Positions 40,439 to 51,401 of a stretch of 64,000 nt of DNA are shown here, piece by piece (position 1 is the stretch's first letter; the number at the start of each line of letters is the position of its first letter). The stretch covers positions 9,854,001-9,918,000 of the forward strand of contig CAMRHE010000012.1 of NCBI GenBank assembly GCA_947044405.1, given 5' to 3'. A program made the position numbers and the translations under genes. The notes under the pieces are model-generated. The model saw nothing but the letters and a program-made list of their open reading frames with translations, did no database searches and was not told where the DNA came from. This stretch comes from Leptodactylus fallax. Its lineage: Eukaryota; Chordata; Amphibia; Anura; Leptodactylidae.

Positions 40439-40724
40439 GTGCTTAACAGGGCTGTGGAGTCGGTACGCCAAAGCCCCGACTCCGACTCCTCAATTTCCCC
40501 TGACTCCGACATACATGGCGCATGTTTAAGCGATAACTTAATTTAAGCTTTTTATCATCCTTATGATACAATAATCAAGCTATTTAGGTAGAACATAAAA
40601 TATATTTATTGGATACAACTTTAGAACACAAAAAACTTTAATAAATTGCAAATATGCAAAACGCTGCAGTAAGTGGTAAAAAAACAGTTTTCAACAAAAA
40701 CGTCCTGAATAACATTTGTGGAGT

Positions 40725-42725
40725 CTATGAATTTGTTCTGAGAAAAAGTATCGCCTCCATCAGATCCTCCTTCAAAGATGACCTCAAATCGGATCGAATT
40801 ATTTTAAGGCTAGAGAACAGCCTCTCTACACTAACTTGGGTTGGTGGCAAAGCGGTGACCACATGGGCAAGATCTCTAACAATCTCAGGGTATAAAGGAA
40901 TTGCCTCCTGCACAGTCAGTTTTGATGATCGGTTGAACTCTTCTACTTCTTTGAGAGCAAGTGAAAAATTTTGCTGAAATACAGTCAGTTTGTTTGCTAT
41001 GGGAATGGAATCTTTTTCTCTGCGGCAACGCTTTGCCTGATCCATGTCATCCAAATACTTTTCAAAGTTAAACTCTTCATCTGATGAGGCTGAAGATATG
41101 GTGGCAGTAGCACTGTCAAGACCCAATTCCTCTTGCTCTTGGCAGTCCTGTAGCCCACTCATCCTAATTGCTACCTCAGTCAGAGCTTCTTTTCCTTTAG
41201 TAATCTGTTGATCATTCAGCAATATACGATGACTTGGGTCCACATAAACAGCTGCCAGAATAATTTTATCTAATAACAGTGTCTCTCTCCTTTTCATTGA
41301 AGCAGCAATGCCCTCTGCGATTAAGCCTTGTCTTTGGGACATGCAAAACAGCAAGTTCTTCCACTCCTTTAAGAAAGTTCCAGGAGTTAAATCCTCAGCT
41401 TGTAATTTTTTTGTTACTGTGAATGGGTGATGAAGCAGTTCCATTACCTGAGGGTTGGCCATGTCCACAAGAAAGGGCTTCAGCTCAACTAATCGCTCAA
41501 TCATTAAATAGGTGCTGCCCCACCGAGTGGCTTGATCTACGATTGCTCCTTTCCCAGCACGTCTCTTCAAGATGGAATCAATTTTAGGGGTTCGGGCAGC
41601 AATAGCCAATTTCCTCACCTTGCCAATCAGAGTTCCAGCATGTCCCTCTTGCAGACTGTCTCTTATTGCCAGCTGCAGTGTGTGCACAGCACAGCGCATG
41701 TGATAAATATGAGAGAATTTTGAAGCAGCTTCAGCAAGATCTAATTCTAAAGTATCATTTTGCTGTTGTTCTGTAGTAATATCTGTTTGTTCCTCAGTTA
41801 CAGGAACATGACTGTGGGCTTCCATCTCAGACATACTGAATCCAAAGTCCAACTGTTCTTCACCTTCCTTATTCTCATTCATCAGTTTAATTGTACTTAT
41901 CATGTTTGAAGCATTGTCCGTTACAATAGCAAGAACCTGTTCTTTTTTGAGTTCATAATCTTCCAGAACATTTTCCACTAAGGCCTGGAGAAACTGACTG
42001 GTGTGTTGAGCTTTAGTATCCTTTACTGCCAGTGTCTTGGTAACAAATTTTTTGTTGTCACAAACAAATCTTACATTTATAGCAAAATAGTTCACTCTGT
42101 GACGCGTGCAGGCATCCATTTTAAGATATATTAAGCGTCTCTTGAGAATCTTTTTAAGATGTTCTTTTTGGTTAAGGGCTTCTTCAATCACTAATTTTCT
42201 AATACTTTGTCTTTCCAGAGAAACACCAAGTTTGCGGGCCATTTCTCCATTAAGAGCTTTAAAACTTGGTCGAGCAAATAATGATAATGGTACACCGTCC
42301 TTCACAATAAGCTCTATGAGCTGTCTTTTAAACACATCTGCTGTCATTGTTACAGTAATTTTGTCACTTAGAAAATATCTTGTTACTGATGTTTAAGACA
42401 ATCTTTCATCCTCCGTTGCCTGGCGGGAAGTGCTGGGCACTGGTTTCTTGGTGTCACTCTGATCCTTCTCAGTCACAGATTTGAAAACTTCTGGGTGGAA
42501 GCGGCTTAAATGTCTTTTTAGATTGGAAGCTCTCGTAGGAGCGTTTTTCTCGCTTCCGGAGTATGCACTGATTTTGACATCACAGCATTTGTTCTCATCT
42601 GGGTCACTTATCTTACACTGACACACAAAACATTTTTTATCTTCAGTTAGTGTGAAATGCTCAAATACAGCTGACTTCATAGGAAGCTTCTTAGACATTT
42701 TATAATGATATAAATTTGTTTTCAA
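40725..42725 (-). pseudogene. hAT transposase with BED zinc finger, one in-frame stop
   Basis: One 667-codon frame runs from 42725 to 40725. The first 110 codons form a BED zinc finger (CFVCQCK ... LKRHLSRFH: a C-x2-C and H-x4-H pair) for DNA binding. A single TAA at 42393-42395 then interrupts, and the same frame continues through SVTRYF to a 540-codon open stretch. That stretch contains VTDNASNM (first catalytic Asp region), MRCAVHTLQLAI, DQATRWGSTYLMIERL, and a well-kept C-terminal dimerisation domain with PPTQVSVERLFSSLK, holding the last catalytic Glu. Both parts keep all family blocks. As it stands the protein would be truncated after the BED finger, unless translation restarts at the Met at 42347. 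Confidence 0.93.
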
Positions 42726-43894
42726 AATAATTTTGTCCTATAAAAAAAAAAGGTATATTGTAATATCTGAAAGAATAGCGAGTATAACTTTGGATAGAAA
42801 TAAAACAAACTATGCATAAATCAATAGTACAGCTATCGATATGTCATGATAAATAAAAAGTTTGTAATATATGTTTTATTAGGTCTCTTTACTCTGAACT
42901 TTCAGTATCACACTTTTCTCTGGATACAGCTCACTAAGGGCCTGATGTGTGAAAACTGTCTTGGTCTAAGACTTTCTTTGTTACCCATAGCAACCAGTCA
43001 GAGCTCACAGCAACCAATCAGAGCTCTGCTTTCATTTCTCCAGAGCAGTACATGAAAGGGGAGCTCTGATTGGTTGCTATGGGCAACAAAGAAACTTCTA
43101 CACCTAGACAGTTTCATACATCAGGCCCTGGGTGTTTTACATCATACTGCTTCACAATCTACAAAGTGAAACTACTAGCAGTGCTAGATAACAAAGCCTT
43201 GGCAAGTGGCAACAGCTTCTACACCTATAGTACTTTTTCACATGTGTGTTTCTGTATTTCTAAGTTTGAGATGTTAGAAAACTGTTTCCCCCCTTATATT
43301 CTATGTATAGCATATATAAGCCATCTGAGCAGAGCAGCTAACCTCTCCAAACATGAGCTCAGAGGAGAAGCAAACTAACACAAAGCATACAGAGAGAACA
43401 TACACTGGACAATTGATTTATGCAGTTTATTGAAAGTTTAGATATACTAAGAAGAAGTACTTGCCTTAAAGGAGTTCTCAGTCTCAGCACAATGATTCAC
43501 TTGCTGACAAGCAGTCACTCTGTGTCCTCGGGCTGTGGGTGGGTCTCCAGCACAATTACAGATAAAGTCAAGCTTTTCAGTCCTCACAATCACAACACTT
43601 GTATCTTTTGCTTACTCCAGATAATGGTGCTAAACCTTATAGGTTCACTCAGAACTCAGTCCCATCATTATATGAGGAATAGAACAGACCTTTACAGGAC
43701 ATTTCATCGTTTTCAACATTTCATCATTTTCCCAAATTCTTATGAAAATATATTCAGCACATACTGCATTGTACTACTAACTGTACCAATTTATTAGATA
43801 TTTTGGGAGTCGGAGTCGGTCCATTTTATACCGACTCCAACTCCACCAAAATAGGCACCGACTCCGACTCCACGACTCCGACTCCACAGCCCTG
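42726..43894 (-). other. 5' region of the hAT element
   Basis: About 1.2 kb between the BED-finger start and the right terminus has no long reading frame. It would hold the promoter. It includes a nested 193-bp hairpin (42938-43130) and the ACTCCGACTCC subterminal array from about 43800 onward. Confidence 0.6.
42938..43130. mobile_element. Small foldback MITE nested in the hAT element
   Basis: The ends GGGCCTGATGTGTGAAAACTG and the complement of CAGTTTCATACATCAGGCCC pair. Inner arms ACCCATAGCAACCA and TGGTTGCTATGGGC also pair. It carries two CCAATCAGAGCTC-type CCAAT words. No target duplication was resolved. Confidence 0.65.
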
Positions 43895-44410
43895 GTGCTT
43901 AAGTAAGGAAATTAGATTTGAGTACTGGTGGGAACAGGGACTTGTGTCCTCTACATTATGATGTATGCGCCTTTTTTTCTACGGTGTATTTCCATGTGCC
44001 TAATTTAGTAACAAGGCACAAGATGCTCAATCTTACACAAATTCATCTCAACGAAAGTGTTTTTTTTTTTTTGTTTTTTTTTTAAACACTGCCCATGTAA
44101 AGGAGTGCAGTTGCCCAAAAGGCGCATAAATGCACTGTACAATATTACCACAGATAAACTACACCAACTTTCCCCGGCAAAAAAGCAACGTCAATAACCT
44201 TGTGACAAAGCCTTCAAAATACTTGCAAACATATGACAAATCTTGCACACACAACGTAAAACAAAAAAAAAAAAAAAAAGACAGAATTAGAAGAAAATAG
44301 GTGCAAGAGAAATTAAAAATGTCCCCCAATGTAAATTGTGAACGCCATATTTACCAAATTGTGCAACACCACTGACATGTCCACCAACAGAACTATGGAA
44401 GGTACAACTA

Positions 44411-44784
44411 CAGGTGCTTCTGAATAAATTTGAATATCTTTGAAATGTTCATTCATTTCAGTAACTCAGTAATACAATTCATAATCAGCGTCTTCCATGA
44501 TTGTGTGTCCTACTGAACCAGACTGAGGGACCATTTAAAGGCTTAGGAATCCTTGGCAAGTGACACACTGAATTTACAATACTGAACTTTTTTTTACAAT
44601 ATTCTAATTTTCTTATATTTGGGTTTTCATTACCTGTAATCTATAATCAACATTTACAGAAATAAAACACTTGAAATAGAACACTCTGTGAGTAAAGAAT
44701 CTAGAAAATATAGGAGGTCACTTTTTTAATTTAATCACTGAAATAAACGTTTCAAAGATATTCTAATTTATTGAGATGCACCTG
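44411..44784. mobile_element. Tc1-type MITE
   Basis: The 374-bp element has inverted ends CAGGTGCTTCTGAATAAATT and (reverse complement) CAGGTGCATCTCAATAAATT, each followed by TTGAATATC or AGAATATC, with TA on both sides. The interior is an internally deleted Tc1 with no catalytic motifs left. Confidence 0.85.
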
Positions 44785-46918
44785 TAAATTAGTTCAGTAC
44801 TATATTGCATATTCATTAATAAATATATACCATCTTGTTTGAAATGCTACACTGTTTCTTGTTGAATGATTTTTTTTTTTTTTGCATATTTTAGTATATG
44901 GATTTTTCATATTGATGACCTATCCACAAGGAAAGTCTTCAGTTTGTGATCTGTGGGGGTCCGACACATGGGCCCCACACATATCAGCTGTTCTGGCAGC
45001 TTCCAGGCATGGGGAACACATGCAGGCTACTCCTATTAAAAAAACAGAAGTGATGCAGCAGCCCCATCCACTGTATAGCAAGGTTCCAAGGAATTGCAGA
45101 GCTGATTCTATTACTTGAACAGGAACAGCCTGCACCCGCTCTCCGTTCACTGCTGCAATTTCCGGGGCCTGGAGCCTGCTGATCTGAGTGGGGTCCGGGT
45201 GCTAGACCCCCAAAAAAACAAACAAAAAAAAAAAACACACACTACACAACATCCTGGTAACCTATCCTTTGGAGCTGGAAAACCCCTTTATCTTGACCAT
45301 TGTGGTGGTGATCGGATTAACATTACAATGATACAAAAATGATCAATTACAACTGACAAATCTGCTACAATGATCACAAATCTGATTGTTCATGCTATTT
45401 TATAGAGGACTACTATCATATAAGAATAACACATGTGGGGTAGTCCAAATATACAATATTTCACATGATATAAGCAATTTTTCATCCGATAAGTTATTTA
45501 TATAGAGGGAAATATGTTCCTTTATACATTCTTTACACAATGTGTATTGTGATAAAATAGGAACACGTGTCACTGTATGTTGTGGGCAAAATTTTATATC
45601 TATTGATATTTTAGGGGGTTTTTTTTGTTTGTTTTTTTGCAGACAATGAAAAGTTAAAACATTTTTGTATATATAAATAACTAACACACTTGCTGAATTT
45701 TGAAGATTTTCTCTAAGCATCTTAATGGTGGCAGTTACTGGTCCTGATCGGTTGGCAATCATAACCAAGAATGCAGGAACTTTGTGTGGCTCGTCCGAAA
45801 CCCAGCCATGATTTCCTTATTGTGGCCAGGTTATCTTCTCATACATGTAGTGTCCTGCCTGATAACCTTTCTGCAATATGGAAATCATGGCTGGATTTCT
45901 TAAAAAGATCTAGACCATAGAAAGGTGCTATCTTCATGGTTATATTCATTGTTAATTGTTCAAGACAAAAGACTGTCACCACTAAGATGGGCAGAGAATC
46001 TTCAAGACTCTGCAAAATTTTTAATTATTTATAATTGCTAAATTGTTTAACTTTTGTCCACAACTTTAAATATGGTTATGTTCATGGGAAAATCCCTTTA
46101 AGTGATAAATATATTGACCTTCTACAGGACCACACAAATAGCCATTGTCTATGGTTGTGAGAACTGGTTCAGAGCATTTGGTTCAAAGTTCCCATGTTCA
46201 CCCAGAACCACCTATGCACCGTTTGACATCTTCTGAACAGTGTTTGGCTACGTGGTCCCAAAAACTACAAATATAATAGCAGGTATAGAAAACTCCTCCA
46301 TTTGAACTCAGCACAGCAGCTAAATAAACCTGTTGTTCTATTTCCTTATGCACTGGGGGCAAGAATATGTCCTCAAAGAAACTAAAGTGGAGAAATTCTC
46401 ATACAATATATCTCAATTTCAAAGGGAAATTTGACACACACGCTGTCATGTTGTAAAAGAAATGTACTTTATAGGTACTTCAAAGAAAGTCTATAAAATA
46501 AACTGTTATGCATTATTTGAAACATTGACAGAATTATTCCACTAGATGGTGCTATAATCCTGCTAAATTATACTTAAATGGAAACACATGCACAGTATCT
46601 CCTTCAAAATAATTTATGCAACATAATGAAAGGGTTAGACTCAGTTCCAGTATATTTTTAATAACCATGTGTCTGCATTAGTAAAGTTACCATAAAGTTA
46701 CTTACAGGCACAAATGATAAAGGAGTAAAATCATTACGCTGTAAACATCATAGTATACATAATGCGGTGTGGTGACTGTGCACAAATTAAAGAGGACCAT
46801 TCACCACCTCAGCCAGGACCAGATCTTTGCATCACTTAATAGGCACTGCTCCACTGATTTTGGCACCTTTGTAATAAGTGCTGTTAGTTGTGGTGCCTCA
46901 TATGCTATTTAGTAGATA
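44785..46918. other. Intronic sequence with small hairpins
   Basis: A hairpin with arms CCAGCCATGATTTCC and GGAAATCATGGCTGG lies at about 45802-45897. TTAA-MITE-like fragments lie at about 44915-45292 and 46789-46918. No exon or complete element was defined. Confidence 0.45.
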
Positions 46919-47483
46919 TTAACCCCTTAAGGACCGGGCCAGTTTTCATTTTTGCTTTTTCGTTTTTCCCTCCCCATATTTCAAGAGCTATAACTTTTTA
47001 ATTTTTCAGTTCACAGACTCACATGATGGCTTATGGTTTGTGAAACAAATTGTACTTTGGAATGGCACCATTCAATATACCATGCAATGTACTGTAAAGC
47101 TGGAAAAAAATTCAGAATGAGGTGCAATTGGAAAAAAAAATACATTTGCACCAATTTCATGTGGGTTTAATTTTTATGGCATTCACAGAGTGGTAAAAAT
47201 TATATGTTACCTGTATTCTGCGGGTCAGTATGAACACGGCGATACCAAATTTATATAGTATTTGGAATGTTTTGATACCTTTTAAAGAATGAAAAATTTT
47301 GCAAAATAGAAAAAAAAAATTTGTGTCGCCATATTGTGACACCTGTAACTTTTTCATATTTACATGTATGGAGCTGGGTAAGGTGTATTTTTATGCAGGA
47401 CTAGATTATGTTTTTACTGATACCATTTGGGGAATTATCTGATGGTTTGATCATTTTTTATTCAATTTTTTTATAGGAGACAA

Positions 47484-47632
47484 AAATAGGAATTAGACCT
47501 ACCAGTAATTGGGTTTCCAGGAGTCCTTCATGACAGCACCACAAGAGGTTGCCCTCTTGACCTCTAAGCGGGACAGGAAGTTGGAGAGGATAAAGGCCCC
47601 CTCAACCCACTTCCCCTCTCCAGTGTCTCTTC
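47484..47632. repeat. DIRS inverted terminal repeat, 3' side with extension
   Basis: Positions 47515-47632 are the inverted partner of 53121-53229. The outer 31 bp (AATAGGAATTAGACC onward) has no partner in the other repeat but is copied in the internal complementary region, as in DIRS1 where one repeat carries an extra outer segment. Confidence 0.88.
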
Positions 47633-47724
47633 CAAATTACCACACCAGAGTTTCAACAGAAATATACTGAGATATATATATATATAATTAAATCATCATA
47701 ATGTGTGGATAACCACTAAAAATA

Positions 47725-48504
47725 CACTACCGTTCAAAAGTTTGGGGTCACCCAGGTCACACTTTTATTTATCAAATGAGTTGCAAAATGAATAGAAAAT
47801 ATAGAAATAATGATTTTTATTTGAAATAATAATTTTCTCCTTCAAACTTTGTTTTCGTCAAAGAATGCTCCATTTGCAGCAATTACAGCACTGCAGACCT
47901 TTGGCATTCTAGCTGTTAATTTGCTGAGGTAATCTGGAGAAATTTCACCCCATGCTTCCAGAAGCCCCTCCCACAAGTTGGATTGGCTTGATGGGCACTT
48001 TTTAGGTACCATACAGCCAAGCTGCTCCCACAACAGCTCAATGGGGTTGAGATCTGGTGACTGTGCTGGCCTCTCCATTACAGATAGAATACCAGCTGCC
48101 TGCTTCTTCCCTAAATAGTTCTTGCATAATTTGGAGGTGTGCTTTGGGTCACTGTCCTGTTGTAGGATGAAATTGGCTCCAATCAAGCGCTGTCCACAGG
48201 GTATGGCATGGCGTTGCAAAATGGAGTGATAGCCTTCCTTATTCAAAATCCCTTTTACAGTTAGCAAACACAATGTACCATTAGAACACTGGAGTGATGG
48301 TTGCTGGAAATGGGCCTCTATACACCCATATAGATATTGCATTAAAAACCAGACGTTTGCAGCTAGAATAGTCATTTACCACATTAACAATGTATAGCGT
48401 GTATTTCTGATTCATTTAATGTTATCTTCATTGAAAAAAACTGTGCTTTTCTTTCAAAAATAAGGAAATTTCTAAGTGACCCTAAACTTTTGAACGGTGG
48501 TGTG
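47725..48504 (-). mobile_element. Internally deleted Tc1/mariner (DD38E type) nested in the DIRS
   Basis: The 780-bp copy has ends CACTACCGTTCAAAAGTTTG and (reverse complement) CACACCACCGTTCAAAAGTT, flanked by TA at 47723-47724 and 48505-48506. It lies between the DIRS internal complementary region and its 3' terminal repeat. The interior keeps the catalytic C-terminal half of the transposase but has lost the N-terminal DNA-binding half. Confidence 0.93.
47842..48375 (-). pseudogene. Truncated Tc1-type transposase, catalytic half
   Basis: The frame reads LNKEGYHSILQRHAIPCG, ILQQDSDPKHTSK (second catalytic Asp), then RPAQSPDLNPIELLWEQL (catalytic Glu), and ends AANGAFFDENKV. I count 38 residues between the Asp and the Glu, the spacing reported for the DD38E Intruder group, not the 34 of classical Tc1. 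The first 30 or so codons are non-transposase sequence created by an internal deletion that removed the helix-turn-helix and first catalytic Asp. Confidence 0.88.

Positions 48505-48578
<74 letters not shown>
48505..48578. repeat. TA microsatellite followed by T-run
   Basis: About 20 TA units run directly into more than 30 T residues immediately after the Tc1 copy. It may have grown from the TA target. Confidence 0.95.
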
Positions 48579-48642
48579 GTATAGATTACATCAAATACAC
48601 CCCATAAACATAAGTAACGCAAAGGGGAGGGAATATCAGGAT

Positions 48643-48728
48643 GCTGTCATGAAGGACTCCTGGAAACCCAATTACCGGTAGGTCTAATTCCTATTTTCCA
48701 GGACGTCCCCCATGACAGTACCACAGGA
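48643..48728. repeat. DIRS internal complementary region (circle junction)
   Basis: Bases 48643-48690 are the reverse complement of the element's left outer end (GTCATGAAGGACTCCTGG, then GGTAGGTCTAATTCC). Bases 48691-48728 are the reverse complement of the right outer end (TTTTCCAGGACGTCCC, then ACCACAGGAG). The join TATTTTCC shows the two ends abutted. In DIRS1 such a region templates closure of a circular DNA intermediate, which the tyrosine recombinase then inserts. Confidence 0.92.
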
Positions 48729-48748
48729 GCAGTACCAAATTACTCCAG

Positions 48749-49930
48749 TCAGGGAGGGACTACTGTTTGTAGAACTTTACCTCCAAAGCCAGTATCCTGA
48801 CTGGAAAGAATGTCCAGTCTATAATGTTTAATAAAAGTATGGAAACTAGACCATGTAGCAGCCTTACAAATCTGATCAACGGAAGCTTCCCCTCTCTCTG
48901 CACAGGAAGAGGCTACTGCCCTAGTTGAGTGTGCTTTGATTCCCTCTGGTGGAGGGAGATCTTGTGCAATATAGGCTTGTTGGATTAAAGTCCTTATCCA
49001 TCTTGACAGGGTGCTTTTAGATGTCTTCTTACCCTTGTTTTTCCCTGAGAAGAGGACAAATAAGTTCTGATCTTTCCGGAAGGGAACCGTTTCTTTCAAG
49101 TAATGAAGAACTATCCTCCTTACGTCTAGGCAATGGAACGCTTCCTCCTGCGGGTTTTTGGGAGCTGGGCAGAAAGAGGGAAGCACAATCTCCTGATTTC
49201 TGTGGAAGGTAGAAGCTACTTTCGGGATAAAGGATGGGTCTATTCTAAATATAACCCTGTCCTCCAGAATTCTTAAATATGGCTGCCGTATAGACAAGGA
49301 GTGAATTTCCCCAATTCTCCTAGCAGATGTAATTGCTACCAAAAAAGCTGTTTTTAACGTTAGAGTTTTAAGGTCTAGACAATTTATAGGTTCAAAGGGG
49401 GGAGTAACTAAAGCTCTAAGGACTAGCTTTAGGTCCCAGGATGCTATAGAAGGCCTCAGTCTAGAAATCGCCTGAAAGAATCTTTTGACCCATCTATATT
49501 CAGCTACACTAGCATCATAGAAGTGACTTAATGCAGATTTGTACTTTTAGGGTACTGGGAGATAGGCCCTTATTAAACCCTGCCTGAAATTAAACCTTAT
49601 TAAACCCTGCAAGAAATTAAGGATATTTGCTATATTTTGATGGAATGGATCCGGGATATTCGTAAGCAGCCAGGAGAACTTTTTCCAGATCTTTTTATAG
49701 ATGGCCGAAGTTACATCTTTATGACTTTGTTTCAGAGTGGAAATAACTTCATCTGATAAACCTCTTCTCCTCAGGATGGCCATTTCAGGATCCAGGCCGA
49801 ACGTTTCAAAGTTTCTAGATCTGGGTGTAGTAGCAGCCCCTGAGATAACAGGTCCGGTCTCAAGGGAAGAGGAACTGGGTCCTCCAGGGCCAGTTGTTTT
49901 AGGATGGGAAACCAACTTCTCTTGGGCCAA
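48749..49930 (-). pseudogene. DIRS tyrosine recombinase, one in-frame stop
   Basis: One frame runs from 49930 to 48749. The N-terminal part holds LSDEVISTLKQSHK and IYKKIWKKF, the core-binding domain. A TAA at 49547-49549 is followed in the same frame by SALSHFYD, LKTAFLVAITSARR and the catalytic domain. Catalytic residues visible are the Arg of ARRIGE, the His and Arg of HSTRA, Trp of AATW, and the nucleophilic Tyr of IKHYRLD. A short duplication just before the stop (GLIRFNFRQGLIR) is a local lesion. The enzyme normally integrates the circular DNA. Confidence 0.92.
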
Positions 49931-49991
49931 GACAAGACCACCAGGGTCAATTTAGTCTTTTCCCTTAATTATTTGTTTAGAACCAAGGGAA

Positions 49992-51401
49992 TTAAAGGAA
50001 ACGGAGGGAAGGCATACGCCAGCTCCATGTCCCAATCCTGAGACAGAGCATCGATTGCTGCTTCTTGTTCCTCTTTTTTGATAGGTACCACAGCACTCCT
50101 TTGCCCAGGTTTGCTGGATCAAGCCACCATAGAACGGAAGATTTTACTTGTTGGAGAATCTGAATCCTGCTGTCTAGAGAATTCTGATCTCCGTCCCAAT
50201 TTGAGAGCAGAAGATTTTGTAAGGGTCTTGAATGAAATTGGGCCCAAGGAACTGCTTGAATACAAGAGGTCATGAGACCGAAGACTCTCATCCCGTCCCT
50301 TATGGAACAGCTCTCCTTCCTGGAAAAATTCTGAATTTTCTGGAGAACGTTCTCCTGTTTTTCTTTGGGGAGAAAGGATGTCTGACGAGTAGCGTCTAAC
50401 AGTACGCCTAAAAAGGTTACTTGAGCTGAAGGTAGCAGGTGCGATTTTTCCCAATTTATGATCCATCCCAGAGACTGAAGAAGAGATAGAACTGAATCCC
50501 TCTGATCGATCAGCTCCTCCCTGGAGTTGGAAATCAGGAGAAAGTCGTCAAGATAGGGAACGATCAGGATGTTTTGAGATCTTAGGAAGGCCATAATTTC
50601 CACCACTATTTTTGTAAATACCCTTGGAGCAGATGATATCCCAAAGGGTAGGCAGCAGAACGGATAGTGAAGGGTCCTTCCTTCTATCTGAACTGCAAAC
50701 CTTAGGAACTTCTGGTAAGATGGATGAATCGGCACATGATAATATGCATCCTTGAGATCTATGGTGCACATCATTGCATCTGGATGAATCAGGGGAATCG
50801 TAGATCTTATAGACTCCATTTTGAATCATATATTTTACGGACTTGTTGAGGTGTTTTAAATTAATAGTCTGGAAGGAACCGTTTTTTTTTTTTTTTTTTT
50901 TATTAAGAAGAGCCTTGAATAATGGCCCCTGAAATATTCTTCCTTTGGAACAGGGAAAATCGCATATAGGCGCAACAGTTTTCTTATGTCCAGAAGGAGG
51001 GCTTGCTGTAAATTCTGGGATGTGAAAGTGGTGAGCACAAATTTTTCTGGAGGAAGCTCCGCAAATTCTATCCTGTACCCTTCTGCTAGGGTATTTAATA
51101 TCCATGGGTTCGAAGTGATATGGGACCACTGGTTGGAAAAAGCCGCCAATCTTCCTCCTACTGAGCTGGCGTCATTGTCTCCCTGAAGGGCCGGGGTTGT
51201 TGGGGTTAAGCAAAAACCCCTGGCCCTTACCTCCTTTTGGGTAGCTCCAGCGACCAGTTTTCCCTTTCCCTTTATAGGAAGTGGAGGTGGTAGAGGGAAA
51301 CTGGCGGTTCCTCCGAAAGGACTGCCTTTTAACTCTTTCCTCAGGAAAATTCTTTTTCCTATCACCTGCCTTTTCAAGGATGTTATCCAGAACAGGACCA
51401 A
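49992..51401 (-). pseudogene. DIRS reverse transcriptase / RNase H remnant with frameshifts
   Basis: The frame 51401-50856 gives the RT entry (GRLAAFSNQW, HYSRLFLIKKK). A T-run on the plus strand (50882-50900) then shifts the frame. The core follows in 50819-49992: MCTIDLKDAYYHVP, LPFGISSAPRVFTK, and the catalytic box VPYLDDFLL (YLDD), then FLGVLLDATR and the start of the RNase H region (WWLDPANLGKG). The RNase H part appears shortened before the recombinase frame begins. At least two frameshifts make it non-functional. Confidence 0.9.

Larger units (their letters stand above)
40439..43902 (-). mobile_element. Near-complete hAT DNA transposon with 8-bp target duplication
   Basis: The element 40447-43894 (3448 bp) has perfect 17-bp terminal inverted repeats CAGGGCTGTGGAGTCGG. 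It is flanked by the exact duplication GTGCTTAA at 40439-40446 and 43895-43902. Subterminal arrays of ACTCCGACTCC lie at both ends, likely transposase-binding sites. The coding region on the minus strand is a single long frame (BED finger, DDE catalytic domain, hAT dimerisation domain) broken once by a stop. The clean duplication and long frame suggest a relatively young insertion. It sits in the 21.5-kb AFG2A intron. Confidence 0.95.
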
